A stretch of 64,000 bases of DNA from CAVXFL01 sp963761015 (GTDB lineage Bacteria > Pseudomonadota > Alphaproteobacteria > Acetobacterales > Acetobacteraceae). The position numbers were made by a program, and so were the translations under genes. Shown here piece after piece: positions 8,553 through 21,174 of this stretch (within the stretch, counting starts at the first letter, position 1; every line of letters starts with the position of its first letter). The notes beneath the pieces are model-generated. The model saw only the letters and a program-made list of their open reading frames with translations. It was not told the origin of the DNA and ran no database searches. The DNA lies in contig CAVXFL010000016.1 in NCBI GenBank assembly GCA_963761015.1, forward strand, positions 495,112 to 559,111. The letters are read 5' to 3'.

Positions 8553-10997
8553 TCAGTGCGGCAGCGACGCGCCGGCCGGCTCCGCCGGGGCGGGCGGCAT
8601 CGGCTCGGGCGGCTCCGCCCACTCGATCGCCTCCGGCTTGCGGACCAGCGCCTGGGCGATCAGATCGTCCACGTGCGAGACCGGCACCAGCTTCAGGTGC
8701 TTCTTCACGTTGTCCGGGATTTCCGCGAGGTCCTTCTCGTTCTCCTTCGGGATGAACACCGTGGTGATCCCGGCCCGGAGCGCCGCCAGCAGCTTCTCCT
8801 TCAGTCCGCCGATCGGCAGCACCCGCCCGCGCAAGGTGATCTCGCCGGTCATCGCCACGTCGCGGCGGATGGGAATGCCCGTGAGCACGCTGACGATGCT
8901 GGTCGCCATGGCGATGCCGGCGGAGGGCCCGTCCTTCGGCGTCGCCCCCTCGGGCACGTGGACGTGGATGTCCCGCTTCTCGAACAGGGTCGGCTTGATG
9001 CCGAACTGCACCGCTCGGCTGCGCACGTAGCTCAGCGCCGCCGATACGCTCTCCTGCATCACGTCGCCGAGCTTGCCGGTCTGCTTGATGTTGCCCTTGC
9101 CCGGCAGCATCACGCTCTCGATGGTCAGGATCTCGCCACCCACCTCGGTCCAGGCCAGGCCGGTCACCACACCGACCATGTCCTCGGCCTCGGCCTCGCC
9201 ATAGCGGTAGCGGCGCACGCCGGCGTACTTGTCCAGGTTCTTGCGCGTGATCGTCACCTTCTTGGCCTTGTTGGTGACGATCTCCTTCACCGCCTTCCTC
9301 GCCAGACTGGCGATCTCGCGCTCGAGCGAGCGGACCCCGGCCTCGCGCGTGTAATAGCGGATCACGTCCCGCAGGCCGTCGTCGGTGATCGACCACTCGT
9401 CCTTCTTCAGGCTGTGCGCCTCGGACTGCTTGGGGATCAGGTGGCGCTTGGCGATCTCCACCTTCTCGTCCTCGGTGTAGCCGGGGATGCGGATGATCTC
9501 CATGCGGTCCATCAGCGGCTGCGGCATGCGCAGGCTGTTCGCCGTGGTGACGAACATCACGTCCGACAGGTCGTAATCCACCTCCAGGTAGTGGTCGTTG
9601 AAGGTCGAATTCTGCTCCGGGTCCAGCACCTCCAGCAGCGCCGAGGACGGATCGCCGCGCCAGTCGGCGCCGAGCTTGTCCACCTCGTCGAGCAGGAACA
9701 GCGGGTTGGAGGTCTTCGCCTTCTTCATTCCCTGGATGACCTTGCCGGGCAGCGAGCCGATATAGGTGCGCCGGTGGCCGCGGATTTCCGCCTCGTCGCG
9801 CACGCCGCCCAAGGACATGCGAACGAAGTTGCGCCCCGTCGCGCGCGCGATCGACTTGCCGAGCGAGGTCTTGCCCACGCCGGGCGGGCCGACCAGGCAA
9901 AGGATGGGGCCGCGCACCTTGTTGCTGCGCGACTGCACAGCGAGGTATTCGAGGATGCGCTCCTTCACCTTCTCCAGGCCGTAATGGTCCGCGTTGAGCA
10001 CCTTCTCGGCCTCGTTCACGTCGTTGCGGACCTTGCTGCGCTTCTTCCAGGGAATGCTCAGCATCCAATCGAGGTAGTTGCGCACGACGGTCGCCTCGGC
10101 GCTCATCGGGCTCATGGTGCGCAGCTTCTTCAGTTCGGCGACCGCCTTCTCGCGCGCCTCCTTGGATAGCCGCGTCTTCTTGATCTTGGCTTCGAGTTCG
10201 GCGGTTTCGTCCTTGCCTTCCTCGCCCTCGCCCAGCTCCTTCTGAATCGCCTTGAGCTGCTCGTTCAGGTAGTATTCGCGCTGCGTCTTCTCCATCTGCC
10301 GCTTCACGCGGTTGCGGATGCGCTTCTCCACCTGCAGCACGCCGATCTCGGCCTCCATGTGGCCGAACACCTTCTCCAGCCGCTGGCCGATGCCGGTGGT
10401 TTCCAGCAGTTCCTGCTTCTCGGCGATCTTTAGGTTGAGGTGGCTCGCGACGGTGTCGGCGAGCTTGCTCGGGTCCTCGATCTGGTTCAGCGAGACCAGG
10501 ACTTCCGGCGCGATCTTTTTGTTGAGCTTGATGTACTGCTCGAACTGGCCGATCACGGTACGGCCGATCGCCTCCAGTTCCTTGGCGTCGGCCTCGCGGT
10601 CCGGCAGCGACTCGACGAACGCCTCGAAGAAGCTGTCGGTCTGGCGGAAGCCGCCGATGCGCGCGCGCCGTCCACCCTCGACCAGCACCTTCACGGTGCC
10701 ATCGGGCAGCTTCAGAAGCTGCAGGATCGTCGAAACCGTTCCTACCCTGTAAATGTCGTCGGCCGCGGGGTCGTCCTGCGCGGCGTTCTTCTGGGCGACG
10801 AGCAGGATCTGCTTGTCGTCCTTCATCACCGCCTCGAGCGCGCGGACGGATTTCTCGCGCCCGACGAACAGCGGTACGATCATGTGTGGGAAAACGACAA
10901 TGTCACGCAGCGGCAGAACCGGCAGGATCTCGCCCCGCGTCGCGACAGAACCACTTGCTTCCGGTCGGCCCTCGGCGGGCCGTTCGGCATCGGTCAT
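8553..10997 (-). CDS. lon: ATP-dependent protease Lon
   Basis: Lon is a cytoplasmic AAA+ serine protease that degrades damaged and regulatory proteins. At 814 residues it has full length. An N-terminal LAN domain (about 24-220) is followed by a coiled region, Walker A GPPGVGKT at 370-377, Walker B FLLDEVD at about 434-440, and the protease domain with the catalytic dyad S692 (PKDGPSAG) and K733 (GGLKEK). It lies in the tig-clpP-clpX-lon-hup order. A terminator follows directly. No frameshift is needed. Confidence 0.98.
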   Translation of the reverse strand: MTDAERPAEGRPEASGSVATRGEILPVLPLRDIVVFPHMIVPLFVGREKSVRALEAVMKDDKQILLVAQKNAAQDDPAADDIYRVGTVSTILQLLKLPDGTVKVLVEGGRRARIGGFRQTDSFFEAFVESLPDREADAKELEAIGRTVIGQFEQYIKLNKKIAPEVLVSLNQIEDPSKLADTVASHLNLKIAEKQELLETTGIGQRLEKVFGHMEAEIGVLQVEKRIRNRVKRQMEKTQREYYLNEQLKAIQKELGEGEEGKDETAELEAKIKKTRLSKEAREKAVAELKKLRTMSPMSAEATVVRNYLDWMLSIPWKKRSKVRNDVNEAEKVLNADHYGLEKVKERILEYLAVQSRSNKVRGPILCLVGPPGVGKTSLGKSIARATGRNFVRMSLGGVRDEAEIRGHRRTYIGSLPGKVIQGMKKAKTSNPLFLLDEVDKLGADWRGDPSSALLEVLDPEQNSTFNDHYLEVDYDLSDVMFVTTANSLRMPQPLMDRMEIIRIPGYTEDEKVEIAKRHLIPKQSEAHSLKKDEWSITDDGLRDVIRYYTREAGVRSLEREIASLARKAVKEIVTNKAKKVTITRKNLDKYAGVRRYRYGEAEAEDMVGVVTGLAWTEVGGEILTIESVMLPGKGNIKQTGKLGDVMQESVSAALSYVRSRAVQFGIKPTLFEKRDIHVHVPEGATPKDGPSAGIAMATSIVSVLTGIPIRRDVAMTGEITLRGRVLPIGGLKEKLLAALRAGITTVFIPKENEKDLAEIPDNVKKHLKLVPVSHVDDLIAQALVRKPEAIEWAEPPEPMPPAPAEPAGASLPH

Positions 10998-11224
10998 GGA
11001 GACCTCCTCTCAGGACAGTCGGCGCGCGGTCCGCCCGAAACGACAAAGCGGAAGAGGCACGGGCCGGCGCTGCGACGGGCCGGCGCCCGAACGGGCCTAC
11101 CTCCCATCATTCCGCCGGATATCGGCACCGCGAGCCCGACTCGCGAGATTCTCGAATTTCTCCCCCACGAAACCGGGAAAGCTGATCGCGCCGATCCTTG
11201 GGCGCGCGATTAGGGGGCGCGCGA

Positions 11225-12479
11225 TCAGGCGCTGCTCTCCGCGCGTTCCTTGCCGTACAGGAACAGCGGATTGGCGCGTCCGTCCGCCACTTCGCGGTTG
11301 ATGACCACCTCCTCGACGCCATCCAGTCCGGGCAGGTCGAACATGGTCGAGAGCAGGATGCCTTCCATGATCGAGCGCAGCCCCCGGGCACCCGTCTTAC
11401 GCGCGATGGCGCGAGTCGACACACCTTTCAGCGCGTCCTCGGTGAAGGTGAGCTTCACGCCCTCCATCTCGAACAGCCGCGCGTATTGCTTGATCAGCGC
11501 GTTCTTGGGCTTGGTCAGGATCTCGACCAGCGCCTGCTCGTCCAGGTCCTCGAGCGTCGCGACCACCGGCAGCCGGCCGATGAACTCGGGGATCAGGCCG
11601 AAGCGCAGCAGGTCCTCGGGCTCCACCTCGCGCAGGATCGCCCCGGTGCGCCGCTCGTCGGAGGAGCGCACCTCGGCGCCATAGCCGATGCCGGAGCCCT
11701 TGCCGCGGGCAGCGATGATCTTCTCCAGCCCCGAGAAGGCGCCGCCGCAGATGAACAGGATGTTGGTCGTGTCCACCTGCAGGAATTCCTGCTGCGGGTG
11801 CTTGCGCCCGCCCTGGGGCGGCACCGAGGCGACGGTGCCCTCCATGATCTTGAGCAGGGCCTGCTGCACGCCCTCGCCGGATACGTCGCGGGTGATCGAG
11901 GGGTTGTCGGATTTGCGGCTGATCTTGTCGACCTCGTCGATATAGACGATGCCGCGCTGCGCCCGCTCGACGTTGTAGTCGGCGGATTGCAGCAGCTTGA
12001 GGATGATGTTCTCCACGTCCTCGCCGACATAGCCCGCCTCGGTCAGCGTGGTGGCGTCCGCCATGGTGAACGGCACGTCCAGGATGCGCGCCAAGGTCTG
12101 GGCCAGCAGGGTCTTGCCCGAGCCGGTCGGGCCGACCAGCAGGATGTTGGATTTCGCGATCTCGACGTCGTTGTTCTTCTGCCCGTGCGCCAGCCGCTTG
12201 TAGTGGTTGTGCACCGCGACCGAGAGCACGCGCTTGGCGTAGTCTTGGCCGATCACGTAGTCGTCCAGAACCTTGCAGATCTCCTTCGGCGTCGGCACGC
12301 CGTCGCGGGACTTCACGAGGTGCGTCTTATGTTCCTCGCGAATGATGTCCATGCAAAGTTCGACGCATTCGTCGCAGATGAACACCGTCGGGCCGGCGAT
12401 GAGTTTGCGCACCTCGTGCTGCGACTTGCCGCAAAACGAGCAATACAGGGTGTTCTTGGAATTCGCCGGACTTGCTCAT
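11225..12479 (-). CDS. clpX: ATP-dependent Clp protease ATP-binding subunit ClpX (apparent frameshift near 12460)
   Basis: ClpX is the AAA+ unfoldase that feeds substrates to ClpP. The uninterrupted frame starts at RKLIAGPTVF and would lack the zinc-binding domain. An ATG at 12479 begins MSKSGE; removing one A of the AA at 12460-12461 joins it to SKNTLYCSFCGKSQHEVRKL, restoring the N-terminal zinc ligands CSFC and CDECVELC. The span of 1,255 bases is three times 418 plus one; corrected length is 417 residues, normal for ClpX. Walker A GPTGSGKT and the arginine-rich ISRKSDNPSITRDVSGEGVQ segment are intact. Confidence 0.95.
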
Positions 12480-12687
12480 GAGCACTCCTGCCCCGGGGCC
12501 GGGGGACCAACGGCGATTCTAGATCGCGACCGCCCCCGCCAACAACGAAACTTGGGCCAAAATGGGCTTCCCGTCCACGGCCTTGTTGGCCGACGGCCCG
12601 CGACGGGTTCTTTTGCAACAGTCTGATGGGGCCGTCGCCCCCCGGTATCCGCCGCGGGCGACGCCCCGAGGGGGCGAGCCGGCGGCC

Positions 12688-13329
12688 TCAGCGCGAGGTC
12701 GACTCCGGCGTCGGCGGCCGCTTCTCCACCACCTCGTCCACCAGCCCGAAGTCGCGGGCCTCCTCCGCGGACATGTAGGTGTCGCGTTCGAGCTTGCGCT
12801 CGATCGCCTCCAGCGGCTGGCCGGTGTGGTGCATATAGATGTCGTTCAGCCGCTTGCGCAGGGTCAGGATTTCGCGCGCCTGGATTTCGATATCCGTGGC
12901 CTGGCCCTGCGCGCCGCCCGAGGGCTGATGCACCATGACGCGCGCGTTGGGCAGCGCGAATCGCTTGCCCTTGGCCCCGGCGCACAGCAGCAGGCTGCCC
13001 ATCGAGGCCGCCTGGCCGATGCAGACCGTGCTCACCGGCGAGCGGACATATTGCATCGTGTCGTAGATGGCGAGCCCCGCCGAGACCACCCCGCCAGGGC
13101 TGTTAATGTAGAAGGCGATGTCCTTGGTCGGGTTCTCGCTCTCCAGGAACAGCAACTGGGCGCAGATCAGCGCGCTGACCTGATCGAACACCGCGCCGGT
13201 GAGGAAGACGATCCGCTCCTTCAGCAGGCGCGAATAGATGTCGAAGGCGCGCTCGCCGCGGGCGGTCTGCTCGACCACCATCGGCACCAGCGCCTGCATG
13301 TAGTACTCGGCGGGATCGCGATCCCTCAT
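12688..13329 (-). CDS. clpP: ATP-dependent Clp protease proteolytic subunit
   Basis: ClpP forms the 14-mer serine protease chamber that works with ClpX. The 213-residue protein has the catalytic triad S109 (GQAASMG), H134 (MVHQPSGG) and D183, and the family segment FYINSPGGVVSAGLAIYDTM. The start at MRDRDPAEYYMQALVPMVVE gives a normal short propeptide. It lies between tig and clpX, with about 200 bases to clpX that contain GC-rich inverted repeats but no clear terminator. Confidence 0.98.
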   Translation of the reverse strand: MRDRDPAEYYMQALVPMVVEQTARGERAFDIYSRLLKERIVFLTGAVFDQVSALICAQLLFLESENPTKDIAFYINSPGGVVSAGLAIYDTMQYVRSPVSTVCIGQAASMGSLLLCAGAKGKRFALPNARVMVHQPSGGAQGQATDIEIQAREILTLRKRLNDIYMHHTGQPLEAIERKLERDTYMSAEEARDFGLVDEVVEKRPPTPESTSR

Positions 13330-13440
13330 GTCCCTGGATTCCCCACGCTGGACGGCCGGCCGCGACGCCGTGGTTCGTGGCCCGGCCCGCCGTCGTCCGG
13401 CGACAACATAGATAAGCGAGCCGCGCCGCGCTTCCAGCGG

Positions 13441-14768
13441 TCAGGGCGCATCCGGCTCGCGCGCCAGTTCCTCGGGGCTGACCGCCTTGTCTTCGACCTC
13501 AGCGAGTTCCACCACGAAGTCGATCACCTTGTCCTCGAAGATCGGCCCCCGCAGGTGGTCGGCCGCGCTCGGGTTCTTGCGGAAGAACTCCATGACCTGC
13601 TGCTCCTGCCCCGGATAGCGCGAGGCTTCCGTCCGCACGGCGCGGGTCATCTCCTCCGGGGAAACGCCGATATTGTGCGTCCGGCCGATCTCGGCCAGCA
13701 GCAGTCCCAGCCGCACGCGGCGCTCGGAGATGGCGCGATAATCGGCGCGCAAGGTCTCCTCGTCCTTGCTCCGGTCCTCCTCGTCGAGCTGGCCGGCCGC
13801 GCGATCCGCCTCCAGCCGCCGCCAGATCTGGTCGAATTCGGCCTGGACCAGCGACTCGGGCGCGGCGAAGTCCACGACCTTCGCCAACTCGTCCAGCAGC
13901 TCCCGCTTCAGCCGCATGCGCGAGAGCTGGTCGTATTCGCGCTGGATCTGCCGCGTGACGACCTCGCGCAGCTTGTCCAGCCCTTCCAACCCCAGCTTCT
14001 TGGCCAGCTCGTCGTCGATCGGGGGCGTGACGGCGCGGCGCAGCTTGTTCGCCGTGACCTCGAAGGTCACCTCTTTTCCGGCCAGTTCCGTGTGCCGCGG
14101 TAATCGTCCGGGAAGGTGATGGCGAACCGCTTGGTCTCGCCGGGGCTCATGCCTTCGAGCTGATCGGTGAAGCCGGGAACGAAGCCCTCGCCGCCCACCT
14201 CGACGTCCATATCCTTGCCGGCGCCGCCGGAGACCGGCTTGTCCTCGACCGTGCCGCCGAAATCGACGCGCAGGAAGTCGCCCTTCCCCGCCGGTCGCAC
14301 CTCGTCGATGTCCTCGAGCGTGCGGTTGCGCTCGGCGATGTTGGTCAGGGCCTTGTCGACGGCCTCGGGCGTGACCTCGGCCTTCAGCCGCGTCAGATGG
14401 ACGGCGCCGAAATCGGGCAGCCGGACGTCCGGCAGGACCTCGAATTCCATCTTGAACTCGAGGTCCTTGTCCTTGTCCGCCGTGACCAGATCGACCTTGG
14501 GCTGCATGGCCGGGCGCAGCCCGCGTTCCGAGAGCACCTGCTGGGTGGCGTTGTTGACGCTTTCCTCCAGCACCTCGGCGGTCACGGCATTGCCGTAGCG
14601 CTGGCGCACCACCGGCAGCGGCACCTTGCCCGGGCGGAAGCCGGGCAGCCGCAGGGTCTTGCCCAGCTCGGCCAGCTTGGCGGTCCGCCTGCCCTCCAGG
14701 TCGGCGGAGGGCAGCACGACGGTGAAGGCCCGCTTCAGGCCGTCGGAGAGGGTTTCGGTAACCTGCAT
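13441..14768 (-). CDS. tig: Trigger factor (apparent frameshift near 14,093-14,100)
   Basis: Trigger factor is the ribosome-bound chaperone and peptidyl-prolyl isomerase. The N-terminus MQVTETLSDGLKRAFTVV leads to the ribosome-docking signature GFRPGKVP at 43-50. The frame fails after AITFPDDYRG and resumes as TELAGKEVTFEVTANKLRRA in another frame. The span is 1,328 bases (three times 442 plus two), so the correction is a net removal of two bases or addition of one in TACCGCGGCAC. Removing two gives DYRHTELAGK, which matches the family spacing best. The C-terminal chaperone domain is complete. Likely a sequence error, as with the other breaks in this window. Confidence 0.92.
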
Positions 14769-14798
14769 TTGGGGCGGCGATCCTGACGTTCCGGCCGG

Positions 14799-14883
<85 letters not shown>

Positions 14884-14982
14884 GCCCGCCCGGCGTGCCG
14901 GCGGCGGCCGTGAGGCGCGCGCTTTAGCGCAGGCCTCCCGCCGCGGCAAGCCGGACCGGGCGCGCGAGAATCGCCGCCCCGC

Positions 14983-15441
14983 TCAGCGCTCCCGGCCGCC
15001 GAAATGGCCGACCCCGCCGCCGGCCCGGCCGCCACCATGACCGCCGGCGACATGCGCGCCGCCGGCACGACCCCCCATCCGCATGCCGAACTTACCGATG
15101 CCGCCATGAGCGGCGGCGAAACCCCGCGAGGGTGAAGCGAAGCCGCGGCGGACAACGCGCCCGTGCCCGCGCACAAAACGCTCGCGCCCGACGCCCACCC
15201 GCCCGCCGATCAGCAGCCCGTTGTAGTAGCCGGGGCCGTAATAGCCGGGTCCGTAGGAGCCGTAGTAGGCCGGTCCGTAGCCGGAATCGTAGCCGTAGGC
15301 ATATCCGGGGGCGTATCCGGGTGCGCCGTATCCGTAGCCGTAGCCCGGCGCGTAGCCGTACGCCGTGCAGCCCGCGAGCGACAGCGCGGCGGCCGCCAGC
15401 CCCGCCCGCAGCATCGGCCAGATTGCTTTCCGCTTTTCCAT
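14983..15441 (-). CDS. Tyr/Gly-rich small lipoprotein
   Basis: The 152-residue product has a lipoprotein signal: MEKRKAIWPMLRAGLAAAALSLAGC, with lipobox LAGC and the acylated cysteine at about residue 25. Residues 27-75 are short repeats of GYAPGYG/GYGPAYYG type, and the C-terminal half is Gly/His/Arg-rich (GGRAGGAHVAGGHGGGRAGG). It therefore looks like a repeat-rich surface or periplasmic lipoprotein of low complexity. No enzymatic motif is visible and no function can be assigned. It faces the same way as the GYD gene upstream but about 100 bases separate them. Confidence 0.75.
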   Translation of the reverse strand: MEKRKAIWPMLRAGLAAAALSLAGCTAYGYAPGYGYGYGAPGYAPGYAYGYDSGYGPAYYGSYGPGYYGPGYYNGLLIGGRVGVGRERFVRGHGRVVRRGFASPSRGFAAAHGGIGKFGMRMGGRAGGAHVAGGHGGGRAGGGVGHFGGRER

Positions 15442-15543
15442 GTCAAACTCCCAAGTGCCGGATACGCCCGCAACGTGCGAACCGCGGACCGCGGCCCGAA
15501 GCCGAGTTGATGCTGGCCGCTTTTTGAACGCGGCGTCCCCGTC

Positions 15544-15876
15544 TCAACCGGTCGGGGTCCGGTACGCGGCCTGCACCGTGGGCGCCTGCCGCAGCGCCGC
15601 CATCGCTTCGTCCATGGTCAACAGCGGCACCGTCTCGACCGACGCGAGCACGCCCGATCCGCCGATCGCCATGCTGACCGCGGCGGCCGCCGGGGCGTCC
15701 GGCGCCTCGAAGATCACGATCACGTCGTCCGGGCCGAACGCGAAGTAGAAGCTGTGCAGCCTGCCGCCGATCCGCTCGATCGCGGCGGCGGCGGCCTTCC
15801 CGCGGTCATGCGGATTTGCGATCATGGCCTGCACCGCGGCGGCGGTATATTTCGCCTTGATCAGAAAATGCGGCAT
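15544..15876 (-). CDS. GYD domain-containing protein
   Basis: The 110-residue protein MPHFLIKAKYTAAAVQAMI... has the ferredoxin-like alpha/beta fold pattern of the GYD family, with the central block GGRLHSFYFAFGPDDVIVIF and a second half AVSMAIGGSGVLASVETVPLL. Members are widespread in alphaproteobacteria with no established biochemical role. It is transcribed away from the AceE-like gene; the 225-base gap between them probably holds both promoters. Confidence 0.85.
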   Translation of the reverse strand: MPHFLIKAKYTAAAVQAMIANPHDRGKAAAAAIERIGGRLHSFYFAFGPDDVIVIFEAPDAPAAAAVSMAIGGSGVLASVETVPLLTMDEAMAALRQAPTVQAAYRTPTG

Positions 15877-16101
15877 GTTGGCCCTCCAACGCCGGGCGGC
15901 ACGGCGATCCGTGCGTGCCGGCAGCTTAACAGGTGCGCGAACCTGCCGCGAATCCCATTTTGCGGGGCGAGCGCGCGTGCGTGGAATGCGCCGCTGCCAT
16001 CCCGTTCCCGGTCTGTGCCGGTCCGGCCGACACGGGCAAAATGGTCACGGGCAGAAGAGTCCCGATATCCCGAGCCCGAGTGAATGCGAGGGGGTGAGTA
16101 A

Positions 16102-18490
16102 ATGAACGTCTCCGTCAGCACGCTGCCGAGGGCGCAAGCGGCTCCAGCGACCGACAACCTGGTCCTGCTCAAGCAGCTGGAACGCAAGCTGCTGTGGCTC
16201 TCGGCCTGGATGGTCCACACCGCCAACCACGTCCGCCCGAACCGCGACGGGCTGAAGGTGGGCGGGCACCAGGCGTCCTGCGCCTCGGTGATCTCCATCA
16301 TGGCGGCGCTCTACTTCGAGATCCTGCGCCCGCAGGACCGGGTGGCGGTGAAGCCGCACGCCGGCCCGGTGTTCCACGCCATCAACTACCTGCTCGGCCG
16401 GCTGCCGCGCGAGAAGCTGGAGACGCTGCGCGCGTTCCATGGCCTGCAACCCTATCCGAGCCGCAGCAAGGACGGGCCGGAGGTGGATTACTCCACCGGC
16501 TCGGTCGGGCTCGGCGTGGCGCTCACCAGCTTCGCCGCGCTGATGGAGGATTACGTCCGCCAGCACGGGCTCGGGCGCGCGGACATCCCGCCGGGCCGGC
16601 AGATCGCCATCGCCGGCGACGCCGAGCTGGACGAGGGCAATATCTACGAGGCCCTCCTGGAAGGCTGGAAGCACGACGTCCGCAACGTCTGGTGGATCGT
16701 CGACTACAACCGCCAGAGCCTCGATTCGGTCATGCCCGACCGGCTGTTCGGCCGCTACGAGGGCCTGTTCCGCGACATGGGCTGGAACGTCGTCACCCTG
16801 AAATACGGCCGCAAGCTCGATGCCGCGTTCGCCCGCGACGGCGGCGAGGCGCTGCGGCGCTGGATCGACGACTGTCCGAACAGCCTCTACTCGGCGCTGA
16901 CCTTCCAGGGCGGTGCGGCCTGGCGGCAGGCGGTGCTGGCCGATCTCGGCCGCTCCAAGGGCCTGCGCGCGCTCATCGATCCGCTCTCGGACGAGGAGCT
17001 GGGTGCCTTGATGACCAATCTCGGCGGGCACGACATCGCGGCGGTGATCGACACCTTGCGCGCCGCCGAGGCCGAGGGCGACCAGCCGACCTGTTTCATC
17101 GCCTACACGATCAAGGGCATGGGCCTGCCCTTCGCCGGCCACAAGGACAACCACGCCGGGCTGATGACCAAGGAGCAGATGCAGGCGTTCCGCACGCAGA
17201 TGCGCATCCGCGACGGCCACGAACTCGACCCGTTCGAGGGCCTGGACGCCTCGCCCGAGGAGCTGCGCGCGTTCATCGCGGGCACGCCGTTCGCGCAGCC
17301 GCTGGCGCCCGAGGGGCGTCGCCTCTCCGCGCCCGTGGTCGCGGTGCCGCCCGCATTGCCGATGCCGAAAACCGCCGGGCGGCGCATGTCCACGCAGTCC
17401 GGCTTCGGCGACATCCTGGCCGAGATCGGGCGCGGCCAGGGCGCCTACAAGGAACTGGCCGAGCGCATCGTCACCACCAGCCCCGACGTGACGGTATCCA
17501 CCAATCTCGGCCCGTGGGTGAACCGGCGCGGCGTCTACGACCGCCATACGCGCAACGACGTGTTCCGCGACGCCAAGCTGGCCAGCGCCCAGCGCTGGGG
17601 CATGTCGCCCACCGGGCAGCACATCGAGCTGGGGATCGCCGAGCAGAACCTGTTCCTGCTGCTCGCCGCGGCCGGGTTGCAGCACACGCTGACCGGCGCG
17701 CGCGTGCTGCCGATCGGCACGGTCTACGACCCGTTCGTCAACCGCGGCCTCGATGCGCTGATCTACGCCTGCTACCAGGACGCGCGGTTTCTCCTGGTCT
17801 CCACGCCGTCCGGGCTGACCCTGGCGCCCGAGGGCGGCCAGCACCAGTCGGTGAACACGCCGCTGATCGGCATGAGCACGGACCGGCTGGCCGCGTTCGA
17901 GCCGGCGCATGTGGACGAGCTGGCGATCCTGATGCGCCACGCCTTCGCGCACATGCAGAAGCCGGACGGCTCCTCCGTATGGCTGCGGCTGTCCACCCGC
18001 GCGCTCCCGCAGCCCGAGCGGCGCCTCGATCCGGACGCCGTCATCGCCGGGGCGCACTGGGTGGCACCGCCCGCCGAGGGCGCGCGCATCGCCATCGCCT
18101 ATCAGGGTCCCATCGTGCCGGAAGCCGAGGCGGCGTTCGCCGAGCTGAAGGCGGAGGAACCCGGCGCCGGCCTGCTGGCGATCACCAGCAACGACCGCCT
18201 GCACGCCGACTGGCTGGCGGCGTCGCGCGCGCGTCGTGGCGGCGAGCGCGGTGCGGCGGCGCATATCGAGTTCATCCTCGCCCCGCTCGCCCCCGATGCC
18301 GCCTTGGTCACGGTGCTTGGACGGCCACCCCGCCGCCCACGCCTGGCTCGGTTCGGTGCGCGGGCAGCGTGTCGTGCCGCTCGGCGTCGACCGCTTCGGC
18401 CAGGCCGGCGACATTCCGGATCTGTACCGGGAATACGGGCTGGATACCGACGCGATCCTGGACGCCTGCGCGCAGGCGCTGCTGGGATAA
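16102..18490 (+). CDS. AceE/transketolase-like thiamine diphosphate enzyme (apparent frameshift near 18,319)
   Basis: This large TPP enzyme has transketolase-like domain order in one chain, in the style of homodimeric pyruvate dehydrogenase E1 (AceE). The cofactor motif GDAELDEGNIYEALLEG followed by WWIVDYNRQS is at about 173-211, and the pyrimidine domain segment HIELGIAEQNLFLLLAAAGL near 510. The frame fails after ALVTVL; removing one G of the GG at 18319-18320 gives DGHPAAHAWLGSVRG and ends at 18490. The span is three times 796 plus one; corrected length about 795 residues. No E2 or E3 gene lies beside it, so the 2-oxoacid or sugar substrate is not certain. RBS-like GGGGGTGAG precedes the ATG. 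Confidence 0.85.
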
Positions 18491-18535
18491 GCCGCTGGGC
18501 GCGCCTCGGGCTTCGACAATGGCAGGGTCCGTTAC

Positions 18536-19114
18536 ATGAACGTCGCACTGCGCAAGCCCATGAGCGTCGCGGAGTTCCTGGCCTGGGAAGAACGCCAGGA
18601 GCTACGCTACGAGTTCGACGGACGAGAGCCGGTCGCGATGACCGGGGGGACGTTCGGGCATGACCGGATTACGTTCAATCTGCACAAGGCTCTCGACGCT
18701 CGCCTGGCGGGCGGCCGGTGCCGGCCATGCGGACCAAACGTGAAAATCATCGCGGCCGGGAGCAAGATCCGCTATCCCGACGCGATCGTTACCTGTTCAC
18801 CGACCGATTTCGACGCGACCGTCATCGACAACCCGGTCGTGGTTTTCGAGGTGGTCAGCGAGGACAATGCGCGCACGGATCGGATCGACAAGGTGCGCGA
18901 CTACCAGGCGACCGCCTCGATTCGGCGCTACATCATTCTCGAACAGACGAGCATCGGGGCCACCGTGTTCGCGCGCGACGGCGATACCTGGAACGCAGCC
19001 GTCCTGATCGAGGGTGACACGTTGCAGTTGCCCGAGATCGGCATCGAACTGCCGCTCGACGCGTGCTACGCCGGCTTGGCGCTGCCGCGAACCCCGGCCG
19101 CCGACCAGCAATAG
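18536..19114 (+). CDS. Uma2 family endonuclease-like protein (DUF820)
   Basis: The 192-residue protein belongs to the Uma2/DUF820 group, a PD-(D/E)XK-like nuclease fold of unknown role that is very abundant in some bacteria. Visible family marks are MSVAEFLAWEERQELRYEFD at the start, the acidic pair in YPDAIVTC (about residue 81), and VVFEVVSEDNARTDRIDKVR with its active-site glutamate at about 104. It starts 45 bases after the AceE-like gene and stops just before the thiC riboswitch. No partner gene is visible. Confidence 0.85.
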   Translation: MNVALRKPMSVAEFLAWEERQELRYEFDGREPVAMTGGTFGHDRITFNLHKALDARLAGGRCRPCGPNVKIIAAGSKIRYPDAIVTCSPTDFDATVIDNPVVVFEVVSEDNARTDRIDKVRDYQATASIRRYIILEQTSIGATVFARDGDTWNAAVLIEGDTLQLPEIGIELPLDACYAGLALPRTPAADQQ

Positions 19115-19142
19115 CCGCTTGCTTGACACCGCCGCCGGGCGG

Positions 19143-19260
19143 TCCGACCCTCACGCGAACCGAGGGGAGCCTTCGGGCTGAGAGTCCGCCGGCCGGCGCG
19201 TTCCGCCGGGAATGCGGAGACCCTGAGAACCTGATCCGGATCATGCCGGCGGAGGGACGG
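19143..19260 (+). promoter_or_regulatory. TPP riboswitch upstream of thiC
   Basis: The conserved THI-box elements are present: GAGGGGAGCC...GGCTGAGAG (about 19161-19184), then CCCTGAGAACCTGATCCGG and ATGCCGGCGGAGGG (19221-19256). A P1 stem can form between GACCCTC (19146-19152) and GAGGGAC (19252-19258). It ends about 70 bases before the thiC GTG, so it should repress thiC when thiamine diphosphate is bound. Confidence 0.95.
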
Positions 19261-19328
19261 GCGCATTCCGAGACCAACGCCCCCTTTCCCGCTCCCGGCC
19301 CGAGCCCCGGCGCGAAAGGAGATCGCAC

Positions 19329-21149
<1,821 letters not shown>

Positions 21150-21174
21150 CGACTGGCGGCCGGCATGAGCGGCG

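Noticed and set aside
11225..12412. A short ClpX variant without the zinc-binding domain
   Set aside because: The missing residues are present upstream in another frame and are restored by removing one base, so this is a frameshift artefact, not a natural short form.
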